From an uncultured Pseudomonadota bacterium (GTDB lineage: Bacteria > Pseudomonadota > Gammaproteobacteria > Burkholderiales > SG8-41): DNA of 44,840 nt. This document shows, piece by piece, positions 9,030 to 17,904 of this stretch. Under the pieces are notes generated by a model. The model was not told where the DNA came from. It saw nothing but the letters and a program-made list of their open reading frames with translations, and did not search any database. How positions within the stretch are numbered: position 1 is the first letter of the stretch; each line of letters begins with the position of its first letter. Location of the stretch: positions 1-44,840 of the forward strand of contig CAMPGR010000015.1 in NCBI GenBank assembly GCA_946885605.1, given 5' to 3'. The position numbers and the translations under genes were made by a program.

Positions 9030-9070
9030 TTTCCCTTTGCGTTGGGCGGCGGCAGTATGCAAAGGGTCTG

Positions 9071-9076
9071 TATAAT
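9071..9076 (+). promoter_or_regulatory. possible -10 box of mfd
   Basis: A perfect TATAAT lies 21 bases before the preferred mfd ATG, which would give a very short leader. No convincing -35 is present at 16-18 bases. Confidence 0.35.
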
Positions 9077-9097
9077 TAACAGTTTTTGTTTCGACTG

Positions 9098-12000
9098 ATG
9101 GTGGATCTCACCGTACCGGCGCCGGGTCAGCGCGCCCTGTCACCGCCCTTGCATGGCTCGAGCGACGCGCTCGCGATGGCGGAACTCGCCCTGCGCGCGC
9201 GCCCGGTCCTCGTCATCGCCGAAAACGCGTGGCACGCGCAGCGCCTGCTCGAGGAAATCCCGTTCTACGCGCCGCAGCTCAAGGTGCATCTCTTCCCCGA
9301 CTGGGAGACGTTGCCCTACGACCATTTCTCGCCGCACCACGATCTCGTGTCGGAGCGGCTCGCGACGCTCTACCAGATCATGCACGGCGATTTCGACGTC
9401 GCCATCGTGCCGGTCACCACCGCGCTCTACCGGCTCGCGCCCGTCGAATATCTCGCCGCGCACACGTTTTTCTTCAAGCAAGGCGAGAAGCTCGCGCCCG
9501 AGGAGCTGCGGCGCCAACTCACACTCGCGGGTTACACACATGTCACGCAGGTGCTCGCCCCCGGTGAATACTGCTACCGCGGCGGGCTGATCGACCTTTT
9601 CCCGATGGGAAGCGCTCTTCCCTATCGCCTCGATCTGCTCGATGACGAGATCGAAACGATCCGAAGCTTCGACGTCGATACCCAGCGCAGCATCTACAAG
9701 GTGCCCGAAGTGCGGCTCCTGCCGGCGCGGGAATTTCCGATGGACGAAGCCGGACAGACGCGGTTTCGCCGGAACTTCCGCGAGAAGTTCGAAGGCGACC
9801 CCTCGAAGAGCAACATCTACCTGGACGTGAGCAAAGGCATACCGAGCGCCGGCATCGAGTACTATCTCCCGCTTTTTTTCGACAAGACCGCGCTCCTCAC
9901 CGATTACCTGCCCGACAACACCCAGGTCTGGCTGCAGGGCGCGCTGGAAACGGCGGTCACGGATTTCTGGAACGAAACGCGCGCCCGATACGACATGCTG
10001 CGCGGCGACCGCGCGAACCCGGCGCTTCCGCCGCAGGAGCTGTTTCTTACGGCGGAGGCGTTTTTCGGCGCCATCAAACCGTTCGCGCGGATCCAATTTC
10101 CGTCGGGGGAAGGTTGGGATGGGGGTGAGATCGCCGCGGCGACGACTGCCCTGCCCCCGCTCGCGGTGGAGCGCCGCGCGGCAAATCCGCTGCACCAGCT
10201 CCTAGATTTCCTCGCGCAGCGCGACGGCCGCACCCTGATACTCGCCGAGAGCCAGGGCCGCCGCGAGACGATGCTCGAGTACTTCGCGGAATACGGCTTC
10301 AAGCCGGCGCCCGCCAACGATTACGCGCACTTCCAGGCAGCGAACGAGCGCGTGATGCTCGGCGCCGGGCCGCTGCACGCGGGCTTCGTCTATCCCGGCC
10401 GTGGCTTCGCCATCGTGACCGAGAACGAGCTCTACGCTGCACAGGCGCGCACGCGCCGCGAACGCGAAGGCCGGCGTGCCACGACGGAAGGAATGCTGCG
10501 CGACCTTTCCGAGGTGAAGATCGGCGACCCCGTCGTCCATGAGCAGCATGGCATCGGCCGCTATCTCGGCTTGAAGACGATGGACCTCGGTGAGGGCGAG
10601 ACCGAATTTCTGACGCTCGAGTACGCGGGCGGAGACAAGTTGTACGTGCCGGTCTCGGGCCTGCATCTCATCAGCCGCTACAGCGGCGCCGCGCCCGAGG
10701 CCGCACCCCTGCATCAGCTCGGCAGCGGCCAGTGGGACAAGGCGAAGAAGAAAGCCGCGGCGCAGGTGCGCGACACCGCCGCCGAGCTGCTTCACCTGTA
10801 CGCGCAGCGCGCTTCACGCAAAGGGTTCGCCTTCCAGCTGAAGCAGCATGACTACGAGGCGTTCGCCGAAGGTTTTCCATTCGAGGAGACGCCCGACCAG
10901 GCCGCGGCCATCAACGCGACGCTGACGGATCTGAAGAGCGGCAAGCCGATGGATCGCCTCATTTGCGGCGACGTGGGCTTCGGGAAGACCGAGGTCGCAC
11001 TGCGCGCGGCATTCGTCGCGGTGGCCGACGGGAAGCAGGTCGCAGTCCTCGTTCCCACCACGCTGCTCGCGGAGCAGCACTTCAATACCTTCAGCGACCG
11101 TTTCGCCGACTGGCCGGTGAAGATCGCGGAGCTCTCGCGCTTTCGCAGCGCGAAGGAGTCGGCCGAGGCGCTCAGGGGTCTGGCCGAGGGGCGCATCGAT
11201 ATCGCGATCGGCACACACAAGCTGCTCGGGTCCGAAGTGAAGTTCAAGAACCTCGGGCTCGTCATCATCGACGAGGAACACCGCTTCGGCGTGCGGCAGA
11301 AAGAACGACTGAAAGCGCTGCGGGCGGAAGTCGACGTGCTGACACTGACCGCGACGCCGATTCCCCGCACGCTAGCCATGTCCCTCGAAGGCTTGCGCGA
11401 TTTCTCGGTCATCGCCACCGCGCCGCAGCGCCGCCTCGCGATCAAGACCTTCGTCTCGCGCCACAGCCGCGGCCTCATGCGGGAGGCGGTGATGCGGGAA
11501 CTGAAGCGCGGCGGGCAGACCTACTTCGTCCACAACGACATCGACACCATCGGCCAGGTCGAGGAATCGCTCGCGAAGCTCGTGCCCGAGGCGCGCATCC
11601 GCGTCGCGCACGGCCAGATGCGCGAGCGGGAGCTCGAGCACGTGATGCGCGACTTCTACCAGCAGCGCTTCAACGTGCTTCTCTGCACGACGATCATCGA
11701 GACCGGGATCGACGTGCCGAGCGCGAACACGATCCTCATCAATCGCGCCGACAAGTTCGGGCTCGCGCAGCTGCACCAGTTGCGCGGGCGCGTCGGCCGC
11801 TCGCATCACCAGGCGTATGCCTATCTGCTGCTGCCCGAGGAAGGAAACATCACGGGGCAGGCGAGAAAACGGCTGGAGGCGATCCAGATGATGGAGGAAC
11901 TCGGTTCGGGCTTTTTCCTCGCGATGCACGACCTCGAGATCCGCGGCGCCGGAGAAGTCCTCGGCGAGGAGCAGAGCGGCGAGATGCAGGAAATCGGCTT

Positions 12001-12514
12001 CAACCTCTACTGCGCGATGCTCGACGCCGCGGTGCGCTCGCTCAAGCAGGGCAAGGAGCCTGATCTCACGGCTCCCCTCGGCATCACCACGGAGATCAAT
12101 TTGCACGTGCCTGCGCTGCTGCCCGCAGATTACGTCCTCGACGTCCACGAGCGGCTCGTCCTCTACAAGCGCCTCGCAAACTGCGAGGACGAGGAAGCGC
12201 TCAACGCCTTGCGTGAAGAGCTGATCGATCGTTTTGGCGCGCTCCCCGAAGCCGCGCGCGCGCTCATCGATAGCCACCGCCTACGCATCCTCGGCAAACC
12301 GCTCGGCATCGCGCGGATCGATGCGACGGATGCCGTCGTGCAGCTTCAGTTCGTGCCGAAGCCGCCGATCGAGCCGATCAAGGTGCTGAAGCTCGTGCAG
12401 AGCCGGCGCAACTACCGCCTCGCGGGGCAGGACCGCCTCAGAATCGAGGCCAAGATGCCGGACGTGAAGACCCGGATCGCGGCGATCCGTGAAGCCTTCA
12501 CCGCCCTCCACTAG
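9098..12514 (+). CDS. mfd: transcription-repair coupling factor
   Basis: Mfd displaces RNA polymerase stalled at DNA damage and recruits UvrA; the product is 1138 residues. The N-terminal UvrB-like module (about 1-330) includes FPDWETLPYDHFSPHHDLVSER and GEYCYRGGLIDLFP. The polymerase-interaction domain follows GDPVVHEQHGIGRY (about 472-485). The RecG-like motor has Walker A GDVGFGKTEV (about 624-633), IIDEEHRFGVRQ, LTATPIPRTLAMS, TTIIETGIDVPSANT and HQLRGRVGRSHHQ. The TRCF C-terminal domain ends the protein. The ATG at 9098 is preferred over a TTG at 9086. Oddity: bases 10105-10128 match a dispersed repeat in frame. The stop overlaps a GGGGACAGACC element. Confidence 0.98.
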   Translation: MVDLTVPAPGQRALSPPLHGSSDALAMAELALRARPVLVIAENAWHAQRLLEEIPFYAPQLKVHLFPDWETLPYDHFSPHHDLVSERLATLYQIMHGDFDVAIVPVTTALYRLAPVEYLAAHTFFFKQGEKLAPEELRRQLTLAGYTHVTQVLAPGEYCYRGGLIDLFPMGSALPYRLDLLDDEIETIRSFDVDTQRSIYKVPEVRLLPAREFPMDEAGQTRFRRNFREKFEGDPSKSNIYLDVSKGIPSAGIEYYLPLFFDKTALLTDYLPDNTQVWLQGALETAVTDFWNETRARYDMLRGDRANPALPPQELFLTAEAFFGAIKPFARIQFPSGEGWDGGEIAAATTALPPLAVERRAANPLHQLLDFLAQRDGRTLILAESQGRRETMLEYFAEYGFKPAPANDYAHFQAANERVMLGAGPLHAGFVYPGRGFAIVTENELYAAQARTRREREGRRATTEGMLRDLSEVKIGDPVVHEQHGIGRYLGLKTMDLGEGETEFLTLEYAGGDKLYVPVSGLHLISRYSGAAPEAAPLHQLGSGQWDKAKKKAAAQVRDTAAELLHLYAQRASRKGFAFQLKQHDYEAFAEGFPFEETPDQAAAINATLTDLKSGKPMDRLICGDVGFGKTEVALRAAFVAVADGKQVAVLVPTTLLAEQHFNTFSDRFADWPVKIAELSRFRSAKESAEALRGLAEGRIDIAIGTHKLLGSEVKFKNLGLVIIDEEHRFGVRQKERLKALRAEVDVLTLTATPIPRTLAMSLEGLRDFSVIATAPQRRLAIKTFVSRHSRGLMREAVMRELKRGGQTYFVHNDIDTIGQVEESLAKLVPEARIRVAHGQMRERELEHVMRDFYQQRFNVLLCTTIIETGIDVPSANTILINRADKFGLAQLHQLRGRVGRSHHQAYAYLLLPEEGNITGQARKRLEAIQMMEELGSGFFLAMHDLEIRGAGEVLGEEQSGEMQEIGFNLYCAMLDAAVRSLKQGKEPDLTAPLGITTEINLHVPALLPADYVLDVHERLVLYKRLANCEDEEALNALREELIDRFGALPEAARALIDSHRLRILGKPLGIARIDATDAVVQLQFVPKPPIEPIKVLKLVQSRRNYRLAGQDRLRIEAKMPDVKTRIAAIREAFTALH

Positions 12515-12593
12515 GGGACAGACCACTAAGCGGGCACCCATTAGGGAACAGACCACCAAGCGGGTGTGACGGGAGGCTTAGTGGACTGTCCCC
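12514..12593. repeat. GGGGACAGACC palindrome with nested copy after mfd
   Basis: The left arm GGGGACAGACCACTAAGC (12514-12531) starts on the last base of the mfd stop codon. The right arm GCTTAGTGGACTGTCCCC (12576-12593) is its complement with one mismatch. A third degenerate copy, AGGGAACAGACCACCAAGC, lies inside (12543-12561). It looks like one element inserted in another or a tandem duplication. Confidence 0.8.
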
Positions 12594-12641
12594 TTAGGTG
12601 GTAAGCTTCGGGCCGGATGCCTTAAAACAAAAGGAGGATCC

Positions 12642-12908
12642 ATGAAAAGCATCGCCGCTGTAGTACCCGTCGTCGCGCTCGCCGCCGGGCTGTCTGCTGC
12701 ACCGGTGCTGGGCCAGACGAAGGATGCAAAGCCGCAGTCCCCGGCGCCTGCAGCGAGCGCCGAGAAGAGGATCGAACTGAAACAGGGCGCGCAGCCCGCG
12801 GACCGCAAGCGCGGCCGCGCGCTCGCGAGCGTCGATGCACGGCATTGCCTCGAGCTCGGCACGAACATGGCGATTCACCGGTGCGCGGAGAAATACCGCC
12901 GTCGCTGA
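12642..12908 (+). CDS. small exported protein with a Cys pair
   Basis: An 88-residue protein with one of the best ribosome-binding sites here (AAGGAGG, five bases before the ATG). Residues 1-24 form a signal peptide ending VLGQ. A Pro/Ala/Lys-rich linker follows, then a compact C-terminal segment, ARHCLELGTNMAIHRCAEKY, with Cys69 and Cys81 that probably form a disulfide in the periplasm. I recognise the segment as recurring in betaproteobacterial hypothetical proteins but know of no function. It is a stand-alone gene between mfd and serB, flanked by repeats. Confidence 0.75.
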   Translation: MKSIAAVVPVVALAAGLSAAPVLGQTKDAKPQSPAPAASAEKRIELKQGAQPADRKRGRALASVDARHCLELGTNMAIHRCAEKYRRR

Positions 12909-13030
12909 TTCCAGGCTCGCACCCGAAGCGCCCTTGGCCCGTCATTCCGCCGAAAACGGGCTTGCGAATTCAGTGAGGCTCATATTCGCGGTGAGCCGGT
13001 GCTAAAGCCGCAATCCAGTTTCATTTGCCC

Positions 13031-13861
13031 ATGCATCTCGTCATCCAGGGCGCCGAAGTCGCGACGCCTGATCTCAAGCAGCTCGCCAAACTCTCCGGCG
13101 CCTCGCGCATCGAACGCCTCACGCCCGAGGCGTTCCGCCTCCACGATGCGCATCCCGCCGATCAAATTGCGGAAATGTGCGAGAGCCTGCAGCTCGACCA
13201 CGCCTTCGTGCCGCAGTCCCGCCGGCTTGCGGACTTCCGTCTGCTCGTCATGGACATGGACTCGACGCTCATCACCATCGAGACCATCGACGAGCTGGCC
13301 GACCTCGTGGGCCTCAAGCCGCAAGTCGCCGCGATTACCGCGCGCGCCATGCGCGGGGAAATCGAGTACGACGAGAGCCTGCGGCATCGCGTTGCACTGC
13401 TCGAAGGGCTGGAGGAGTCCGCGCTCGACGGCGTTTACAACGAGCGCCTCAAGCTCACTCCGGGCGCAGAGAGGCTTCTCGCTGAAGTGAAGCGCCGCGG
13501 CATCAAGACCCTGCTCGTATCGGGCGGCTTTACGCGCATCACAGGGCGTCTCAAGCCGCGGCTCGGGCTCGACTACACGTATGCCAACACCCTCGAGTCA
13601 CGGGATGGCAAGCTCACCGGACACGTGGTAGGGCGTATCGTCAATGCGGACGGAAAGCGCGACGAGCTCATCCGCGTGCGGGATGAGCTCGGAATTGACC
13701 GCTCGCAGATCATCGCGATCGGCGACGGGGCGAACGATCTCAAGTTCATGGCGGAGGCCGGTGTGAGCGTCGCCTTCCACGCGAAGCCGGTCGTGCGCAG
13801 CCACGCCACGCACGCCATCAACTACGTCGGGCTCGACGGCGTCCTCAACGTCTTCAACTGA
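13031..13861 (+). CDS. serB: phosphoserine phosphatase
   Basis: SerB removes phosphate from L-3-phosphoserine in the last step of serine synthesis. The product is 276 residues. The HAD motif I is MDMDSTLI (catalytic Asp pair), motif II is LLVSGGFT, and motif IV is IAIGDGANDLKFMAEAG. The N-terminal about 75 residues form a poorly conserved regulatory-like extension, as in other proteobacterial SerB. The ATG at 13031 is preferred; a TTG at 13025 is in frame. Serine made here would feed CysE, encoded 12 kb to the right. Confidence 0.95.
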   Translation: MHLVIQGAEVATPDLKQLAKLSGASRIERLTPEAFRLHDAHPADQIAEMCESLQLDHAFVPQSRRLADFRLLVMDMDSTLITIETIDELADLVGLKPQVAAITARAMRGEIEYDESLRHRVALLEGLEESALDGVYNERLKLTPGAERLLAEVKRRGIKTLLVSGGFTRITGRLKPRLGLDYTYANTLESRDGKLTGHVVGRIVNADGKRDELIRVRDELGIDRSQIIAIGDGANDLKFMAEAGVSVAFHAKPVVRSHATHAINYVGLDGVLNVFN

Positions 13862-13880
13862 CCTTCGCGCGAGCTTTTGA

Positions 13881-13946
13881 CGTCGTCACTCCAGCGAAAG
13901 CTGGAAGCCATTGAAGACTGGATCCCAGCGTACGCTGGGAAGACGG
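13881..13946. repeat. GTCATTCC-type double-hairpin repeat
   Basis: Two hairpins lie back to back: CCAGCGAAAGCTGG and CCCAGCGTACGCTGGG, framed by CGTCGTCACT and AGACGG. The same plan recurs at 17263, 23341, 33331, 34571 and 36176. It lies in the converging gap between serB and the dehydrogenase gene, where it could serve as a terminator. Confidence 0.75.
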
Positions 13947-13996
13947 AGTTTCCCACCGGGAACTCGCGACTCACCACGGGCCGGGTAACTTTGGCT

Positions 13997-14953
13997 TTAT
14001 CGAGGGGTGACGACGTGGGTCGGGCGGCCCGCGAGAAAATTCTCCACGTTCTGTATGGCGAGGAGCAGCCCATCGCGGCGCACTTCCGGCGTCTGCCCGG
14101 CGTTATGCGGCGACAGCACCGTGTTCGGGAGACCGAGCAGCGGATCGTCGGGCTTGATCGGCTCGTCGTGAAAAACGTCTAGCCCCGCGCCGGCGATCCT
14201 CCCGTTCGTCAGCGCATCGACGAGGGCTTCGCGATCGACGAGCGCCCCGCGACCGGTGTTGACGAGTATCGCCTCGGGCTTCATGAGCGCAAAGGCTTCG
14301 CGCCCGATGAAGTCGCGCGTTTCGGGCGTCGGCCGAAGATGCAGCGTTATCGCGTCCGCGCGTCTCAGGATCTGCTCCTTCGCGCCCGGCGTTACGCCCT
14401 CCGCCCGCAACCGCCGCGCGTCACGGCGCACGCTCCAGCCGAGCACCTCCATGCCGAACGCCCGCCCGAGCGCCGCCACGCGGCTTCCGATCGCGCCCAT
14501 GCCGAAGACGCCGAGCGTCTTCCCGTGCAATTGCGTCAGCATGTCGCGCGGCCACTCTCCGGCACGCATCTCGCGATCGATGCGGCAGAGCTTGCGTGCA
14601 ACGGCCAACATGAGCGCGAACGTATGCTCGGCGACCGCAATCGCATTGACGCCCGGCGTGTTGCATACGGTGACCCCACGGCGCGCGGCGGCGTCCAGAT
14701 CGATGTTGTCCGTGCCGGTGCCCCAGATCGATACCATCTGAAGCTTCGGGCAAGCTTGAAATACGGCGTCGGTAAACCGCGCGTGCGCGCGGACGTTGAT
14801 TGCGATGGGGGCGTTCCCGATGCGGCGGATCAATTCCGCTTCGTCCTCCGCGCCGCGCTCGGCGCAGACTCGCACCTCGCCGAGCCGCCTGGCGCGCTCG
14901 TGCGCCGCCGAGTCCGCGAACACCGACGGAAAATCGTCCGGCACGACGATCAT
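13997..14953 (-). CDS. D-isomer-specific 2-hydroxyacid dehydrogenase
   Basis: An NAD-dependent dehydrogenase of 318 residues, similar to phosphoglycerate and glyoxylate/hydroxypyruvate reductases. The Rossmann motif is GVFGMGAIGSRVAALG. The catalytic Arg is in NTGRGALVD, the Glu in LDVFHDEPI and the His in LSPHNAGQTPE. The start is set at 14953 because GGGGAGGGG sits six bases upstream; an ATG at 14959 would overlap that site. The substrate cannot be assigned: it lacks the C-terminal ACT domain of many SerA proteins, so it is probably not the main serine-pathway enzyme. It is on the minus strand after the M48 protease gene. Confidence 0.88.
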   Translation of the reverse strand: MIVVPDDFPSVFADSAAHERARRLGEVRVCAERGAEDEAELIRRIGNAPIAINVRAHARFTDAVFQACPKLQMVSIWGTGTDNIDLDAAARRGVTVCNTPGVNAIAVAEHTFALMLAVARKLCRIDREMRAGEWPRDMLTQLHGKTLGVFGMGAIGSRVAALGRAFGMEVLGWSVRRDARRLRAEGVTPGAKEQILRRADAITLHLRPTPETRDFIGREAFALMKPEAILVNTGRGALVDREALVDALTNGRIAGAGLDVFHDEPIKPDDPLLGLPNTVLSPHNAGQTPEVRRDGLLLAIQNVENFLAGRPTHVVTPR

Positions 14954-14989
14954 GGCCATCCCCTCCCCGGGCACGGTTCAGCAATAAGG

Positions 14990-15811
14990 TCAGCGGCGCG
15001 CCTGCTGGTAGAGGGGCATGACGCGCTGGATGACCTCCTGCAGATCCTTGATCCGGCTTTCGTCCGATGGGTGCGTGGAAAGGAATTCCGGCGTTCCCCC
15101 GTTTCCGAGCTTCGCCATTTTCTGCCACACGGTAATCGCGGCGCGTGGGTCGTATCCGGCACGCGCCGCAAGCTCCACACCGATGCGATCGGCCTCGCGC
15201 TCGAACTTGCGCGAATACGGGAGACCTATCGTCACATCGGCGACGAGACTCGCGAGGTCCTGCCCGACGGCGCCGATGCCCGTCACGGCGCTCAGGACGC
15301 TCACGCCGATATCCTGCACCAGCTGCTGTGACGCGCGCTCGCGCCCGTGCTCGCGCAGCGCGTGCGCGATCTCGTGGCCGAGTATCGCGGCGAGCTCGTC
15401 GTCGGTGAGATTGAGTTTCTCGATGAGCCCGCTGTAAACCGCGATCTTGCCGCCTGGCATCGCCCACGCATTCACCTGCGGAGACTCGATGACATTGACT
15501 TCCCAGTTCCATCCCGGCGCGTCCTTCCGGAAGGCGGCGGTCGCGGGAATAAGGCGCTGCGTGATGGCGCGAACCCGCTGGACGTGGGCCGGGTTGCGGT
15601 TAAGCGCGCCCTTCTGCGTGGCAGCCTGCACGATCTGCCGGTAGGCGGAGACTGCCGCCTCGTTGACCTGCTCCGAGGAAAGCAGCAAGGTCTGCTTGCG
15701 GTCCACGCCGACTGCGCCCGCCTCCGTCGTCGTCTGGCATGCCGGGAGGGAAAGCGTGGCAGCAAGGAAGAGCACCAGACTCCCACGACAGACGTTCAGT
15801 CGATCGCTCAT
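14990..15811 (-). CDS. M48-family metalloprotease, lipoprotein
   Basis: A 273-residue periplasmic zinc protease resembling LoiP/YcaL of E. coli. A signal peptide ends in the lipobox LPAC (Cys25), so it should be membrane-anchored by lipid. The zinc-binding motif HEIAH is at 146-150 in AAILGHEIAHALREHGRERAS, and the third ligand is in KFEREADRIGVELAARAGYD. FLSTHPSDESRIKDL near the end is a family hallmark. LoiP-like proteases help outer-membrane quality control. It lies 49 bases after the DUF457 gene on the same strand. Confidence 0.93.
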   Translation of the reverse strand: MSDRLNVCRGSLVLFLAATLSLPACQTTTEAGAVGVDRKQTLLLSSEQVNEAAVSAYRQIVQAATQKGALNRNPAHVQRVRAITQRLIPATAAFRKDAPGWNWEVNVIESPQVNAWAMPGGKIAVYSGLIEKLNLTDDELAAILGHEIAHALREHGRERASQQLVQDIGVSVLSAVTGIGAVGQDLASLVADVTIGLPYSRKFEREADRIGVELAARAGYDPRAAITVWQKMAKLGNGGTPEFLSTHPSDESRIKDLQEVIQRVMPLYQQARR

Positions 15812-15860
15812 GTCTCACCTCGAGTATGACGACGGCACCTCGGACCAGGCAGCCGTGCTT

Positions 15861-16916
15861 TCAGTAAACCGGGAACCTCGCCTCGCCTACGAGCTGGAAC
15901 GGCCGCCATGGCCCCTGCTCTTCCCGACACAAGCCGTAACGGAACGGCCACGTCTCGCGTCCCGGCGTAAAGAAGCGTAGATCGTGAAACCAGACGCAAA
16001 GTTCGGGGTTGCCGGTCTCGACCTTGTAGAGCACAGGATACGACGCGAACCAGCGGAAGAATTCGAGCTGCGGCTCCACCCACGCCTCGCGCGCGACCTG
16101 AGACTCCCTGGGCGCCGTGCCGAAGCGGGGCGCAACAATCCATATCGCCTGATCGACCGGCATATAGGGCGCGCTCAACCGCGCTATGAGTCCGGCATCC
16201 GGCTCGAGCCGGGCCGGCTCTTCCCGTCGCAGGTTGACGAGGCTGTAGTGATAACGGTTGCCCTCGGCGACGAACACGATCCAGTTGAAGGGCGATGGCG
16301 GGCGCGGTTGCGCGGCGACCGTCGCGCCCTTCAGCCCTGCCGACTGCGCGTACGCGACGCCGAGCTCGACCGCCCGCTGCTGCAGCGCATATTGAAGCGT
16401 GACATAGCCGGCGAGCACCGCGAGGCCGGCAAGGGCGGGCGCGCGCGAGCTGCGCCACAGGAGCGCGGCGATGAGCCCGGCGAGGAGGATGCCCGTGAAC
16501 CAGAGGTCGATGATGAACGTCGTCGAAAGGGCATAGCGCGCATCGCTGAATGGCGCGAAGATCATCGTGCCGAAGGACGTGATCACGTCGCCGGCGATGT
16601 GGATGCCGATGCCCCACGCAAGCACGCCGAAGTAGGCGCGCCACGGCGGGCCCCTGCGCCAGATGAGCGCGCACAGGAACGCGAGCAGCAGCGCCCAGAG
16701 GGGAAGCATGATGAGCGAGTGCGTGACGCCGCGATGGTAATAGAGGTAGGAGAGCGGCGAGAGCCACGACGTTGCGACGTCGAGGTCGGGGAACGCCGCC
16801 GCGACGAACCCGAGCCCGACGCGGCGCGACAGGGGAATCGCATCCGGCGTCCCGGGCCGGGGCGCGGTCGCGCGCGCGACGAGCGCCCCGGAGAGCGCAT
16901 GCGTCAGGGTGTCCAT
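15861..16916 (-). CDS. DUF457/YbcI-like membrane metal-dependent hydrolase
   Basis: A 351-residue inner-membrane protein. The N-terminal half contains the DUF457 signature: MDTLTHALSGAL, FPDLDV, YYHRGVTHSLIMLPL and GIHIAGDVITSFGTM, whose His/Asp residues are thought to bind metal. Four or five hydrophobic segments occur between residues 50 and 190. The C-terminal half (about 200-351) is soluble, probably periplasmic, with many Trp/Phe/Tyr. Biochemistry is unproven for the family; YbcI/YdjM relatives respond to DNA damage in E. coli. It ends a minus-strand run six bases after the Rieske gene. Confidence 0.88.
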   Translation of the reverse strand: MDTLTHALSGALVARATAPRPGTPDAIPLSRRVGLGFVAAAFPDLDVATSWLSPLSYLYYHRGVTHSLIMLPLWALLLAFLCALIWRRGPPWRAYFGVLAWGIGIHIAGDVITSFGTMIFAPFSDARYALSTTFIIDLWFTGILLAGLIAALLWRSSRAPALAGLAVLAGYVTLQYALQQRAVELGVAYAQSAGLKGATVAAQPRPPSPFNWIVFVAEGNRYHYSLVNLRREEPARLEPDAGLIARLSAPYMPVDQAIWIVAPRFGTAPRESQVAREAWVEPQLEFFRWFASYPVLYKVETGNPELCVWFHDLRFFTPGRETWPFRYGLCREEQGPWRPFQLVGEARFPVY

Positions 16917-16922
16917 GACAAA

Positions 16923-17243
16923 TCAATCCCAGCGGTCGTCGCGAACCTGTATCTCGCCGTTTTCCACCCGCACCGGGAACCTGGCGGTCGGCTCGTACGC
17001 CGGCGCTGACAGCGCTTCACCCGTGCGGATGCAGAAGCGCGCCCCGTGACGCGGGCAGACGATCTCGTCGCCTTCCACCTTCCCGCCGGTGAGCTGCCCG
17101 CCGTCGTGCGTGCAGATGTCTTCGATCGCGTAATACTCGCCGCCCAGATTGAACACCACGATGGGCGCATCGTCCACGTTGACCACGCGCCACTCGCCGG
17201 GCGCCAGCTCTCCCACCTTCGCTACGGTGACCCAATTGGACAT
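16923..17243 (-). CDS. Rieske-type [2Fe-2S] ferredoxin
   Basis: A 106-residue stand-alone Rieske domain. The cluster ligands are Cys44/His46 (ICTHDGG) and Cys63/His66 (VCPRHGARF), with the normal spacing between the two pairs. It resembles ferredoxin components of ring-hydroxylating dioxygenases, but no oxygenase is nearby. Instead it is the last gene after the suf/nfu genes, so an electron-transfer role in cluster assembly is an inference from position. The ATG at 17243 (MSNWVTVAKV) is used; upstream frame belongs to a repeat. Confidence 0.92.
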   Translation of the reverse strand: MSNWVTVAKVGELAPGEWRVVNVDDAPIVVFNLGGEYYAIEDICTHDGGQLTGGKVEGDEIVCPRHGARFCIRTGEALSAPAYEPTARFPVRVENGEIQVRDDRWD

Positions 17244-17262
17244 CCGTATTGGAACCTCTGTC

Positions 17263-17328
17263 ACTGGATTCCGGATCGAGTCCGGAATGACGGGTTGTCT
17301 CGTCTTCCCGGCGCAAGCCGGGATCCAG
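17263..17328. repeat. GTCATTCC-type double-hairpin repeat
   Basis: Two hairpins, ATTCCGGATCGAGTCCGGAAT and CCCGGCGCAAGCCGGG, lie back to back between the nfu-like and Rieske genes, joined by GACGGGTTGTCTCGTC. The plan matches copies at 13881 and 33331. As transcribed RNA it would form two stems inside the operon and may stabilise or split the message. Confidence 0.75.
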
Positions 17329-17332
17329 AATT

Positions 17333-17899
17333 CTAAACCGCGACGACCTCGATATCGGGCTCGATCTGGCGCACGAGGTTCTCGATACCGGCGAGCGTGC
17401 CCGAAATCGCGCTCGGGCAACTCCCGCACGCGCCCTGGTAGTGCACCATGAGCTGGTTCTCTTCGAGACCCAGTATGTAGAGGTCGCCGCCATCGCCCTG
17501 CAGGTACGGCCGCACCTGCTCGTCGAGGAGCTCGTTGATGCGGTCGAGTCGGGCGCGGTCGGCCTCGCTCAGGTTCTCGAGGTTGGCGCCGTTCGCCACC
17601 TCGCTCGCGACCCGCGCCGATTCCTCATCGGCCGCGGGCGCCTCCCTGATCGGCACGGCGAGCTTGCGCATGAGATCCTGCCAGTCGGCCTGGCCGTCCT
17701 GCGTCACCGTCACCCAGTGATCGACGTAGAAGACGTTCGTCACGTGCTCGATCTCGAAGAGCTTCGCGGCGAGCGGATCGTCTTTCGCCTCTTCCGCGTT
17801 GTCGTACGAGCGCGTGATGCCCCACGTCAGCGGCTCCCGCAGGATGAACTTCATCGCGTTGGGGTTCGGCGTCGTTTCGATTTCAGAAATTTTCGGCAT
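17333..17899 (-). CDS. Nfu/NifU-like Fe-S carrier protein
   Basis: A 188-residue protein of two domains. The N-terminal Nfu domain starts with the hallmark ETTPNPNAMKFIL (about 7-19). The C-terminal NifU domain contains YLQGDGGDLYILG and the cluster-binding CGSC (Cys158, Cys161) in YQGACGSCPSAISGTLAGIE. A 30-residue acidic/polar linker connects them. Proteins with this layout bind a [4Fe-4S] cluster between two subunits and pass it to target enzymes. It lies five bases after sufU, so it is part of the same operon. It differs from E. coli NfuA, whose N-terminal domain is a degenerate IscA fold. Confidence 0.92.
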   Translation of the reverse strand: MPKISEIETTPNPNAMKFILREPLTWGITRSYDNAEEAKDDPLAAKLFEIEHVTNVFYVDHWVTVTQDGQADWQDLMRKLAVPIREAPAADEESARVASEVANGANLENLSEADRARLDRINELLDEQVRPYLQGDGGDLYILGLEENQLMVHYQGACGSCPSAISGTLAGIENLVRQIEPDIEVVAV

Positions 17900-17904
17900 G
17901 GTTA

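Noticed and set aside
16923..17429. Longer 168-residue start for the Rieske protein
   Set aside because: The extra residues come from a GTCATTCC-type repeat and the antisense of the nfu 3' end; the protein aligns from 17243.
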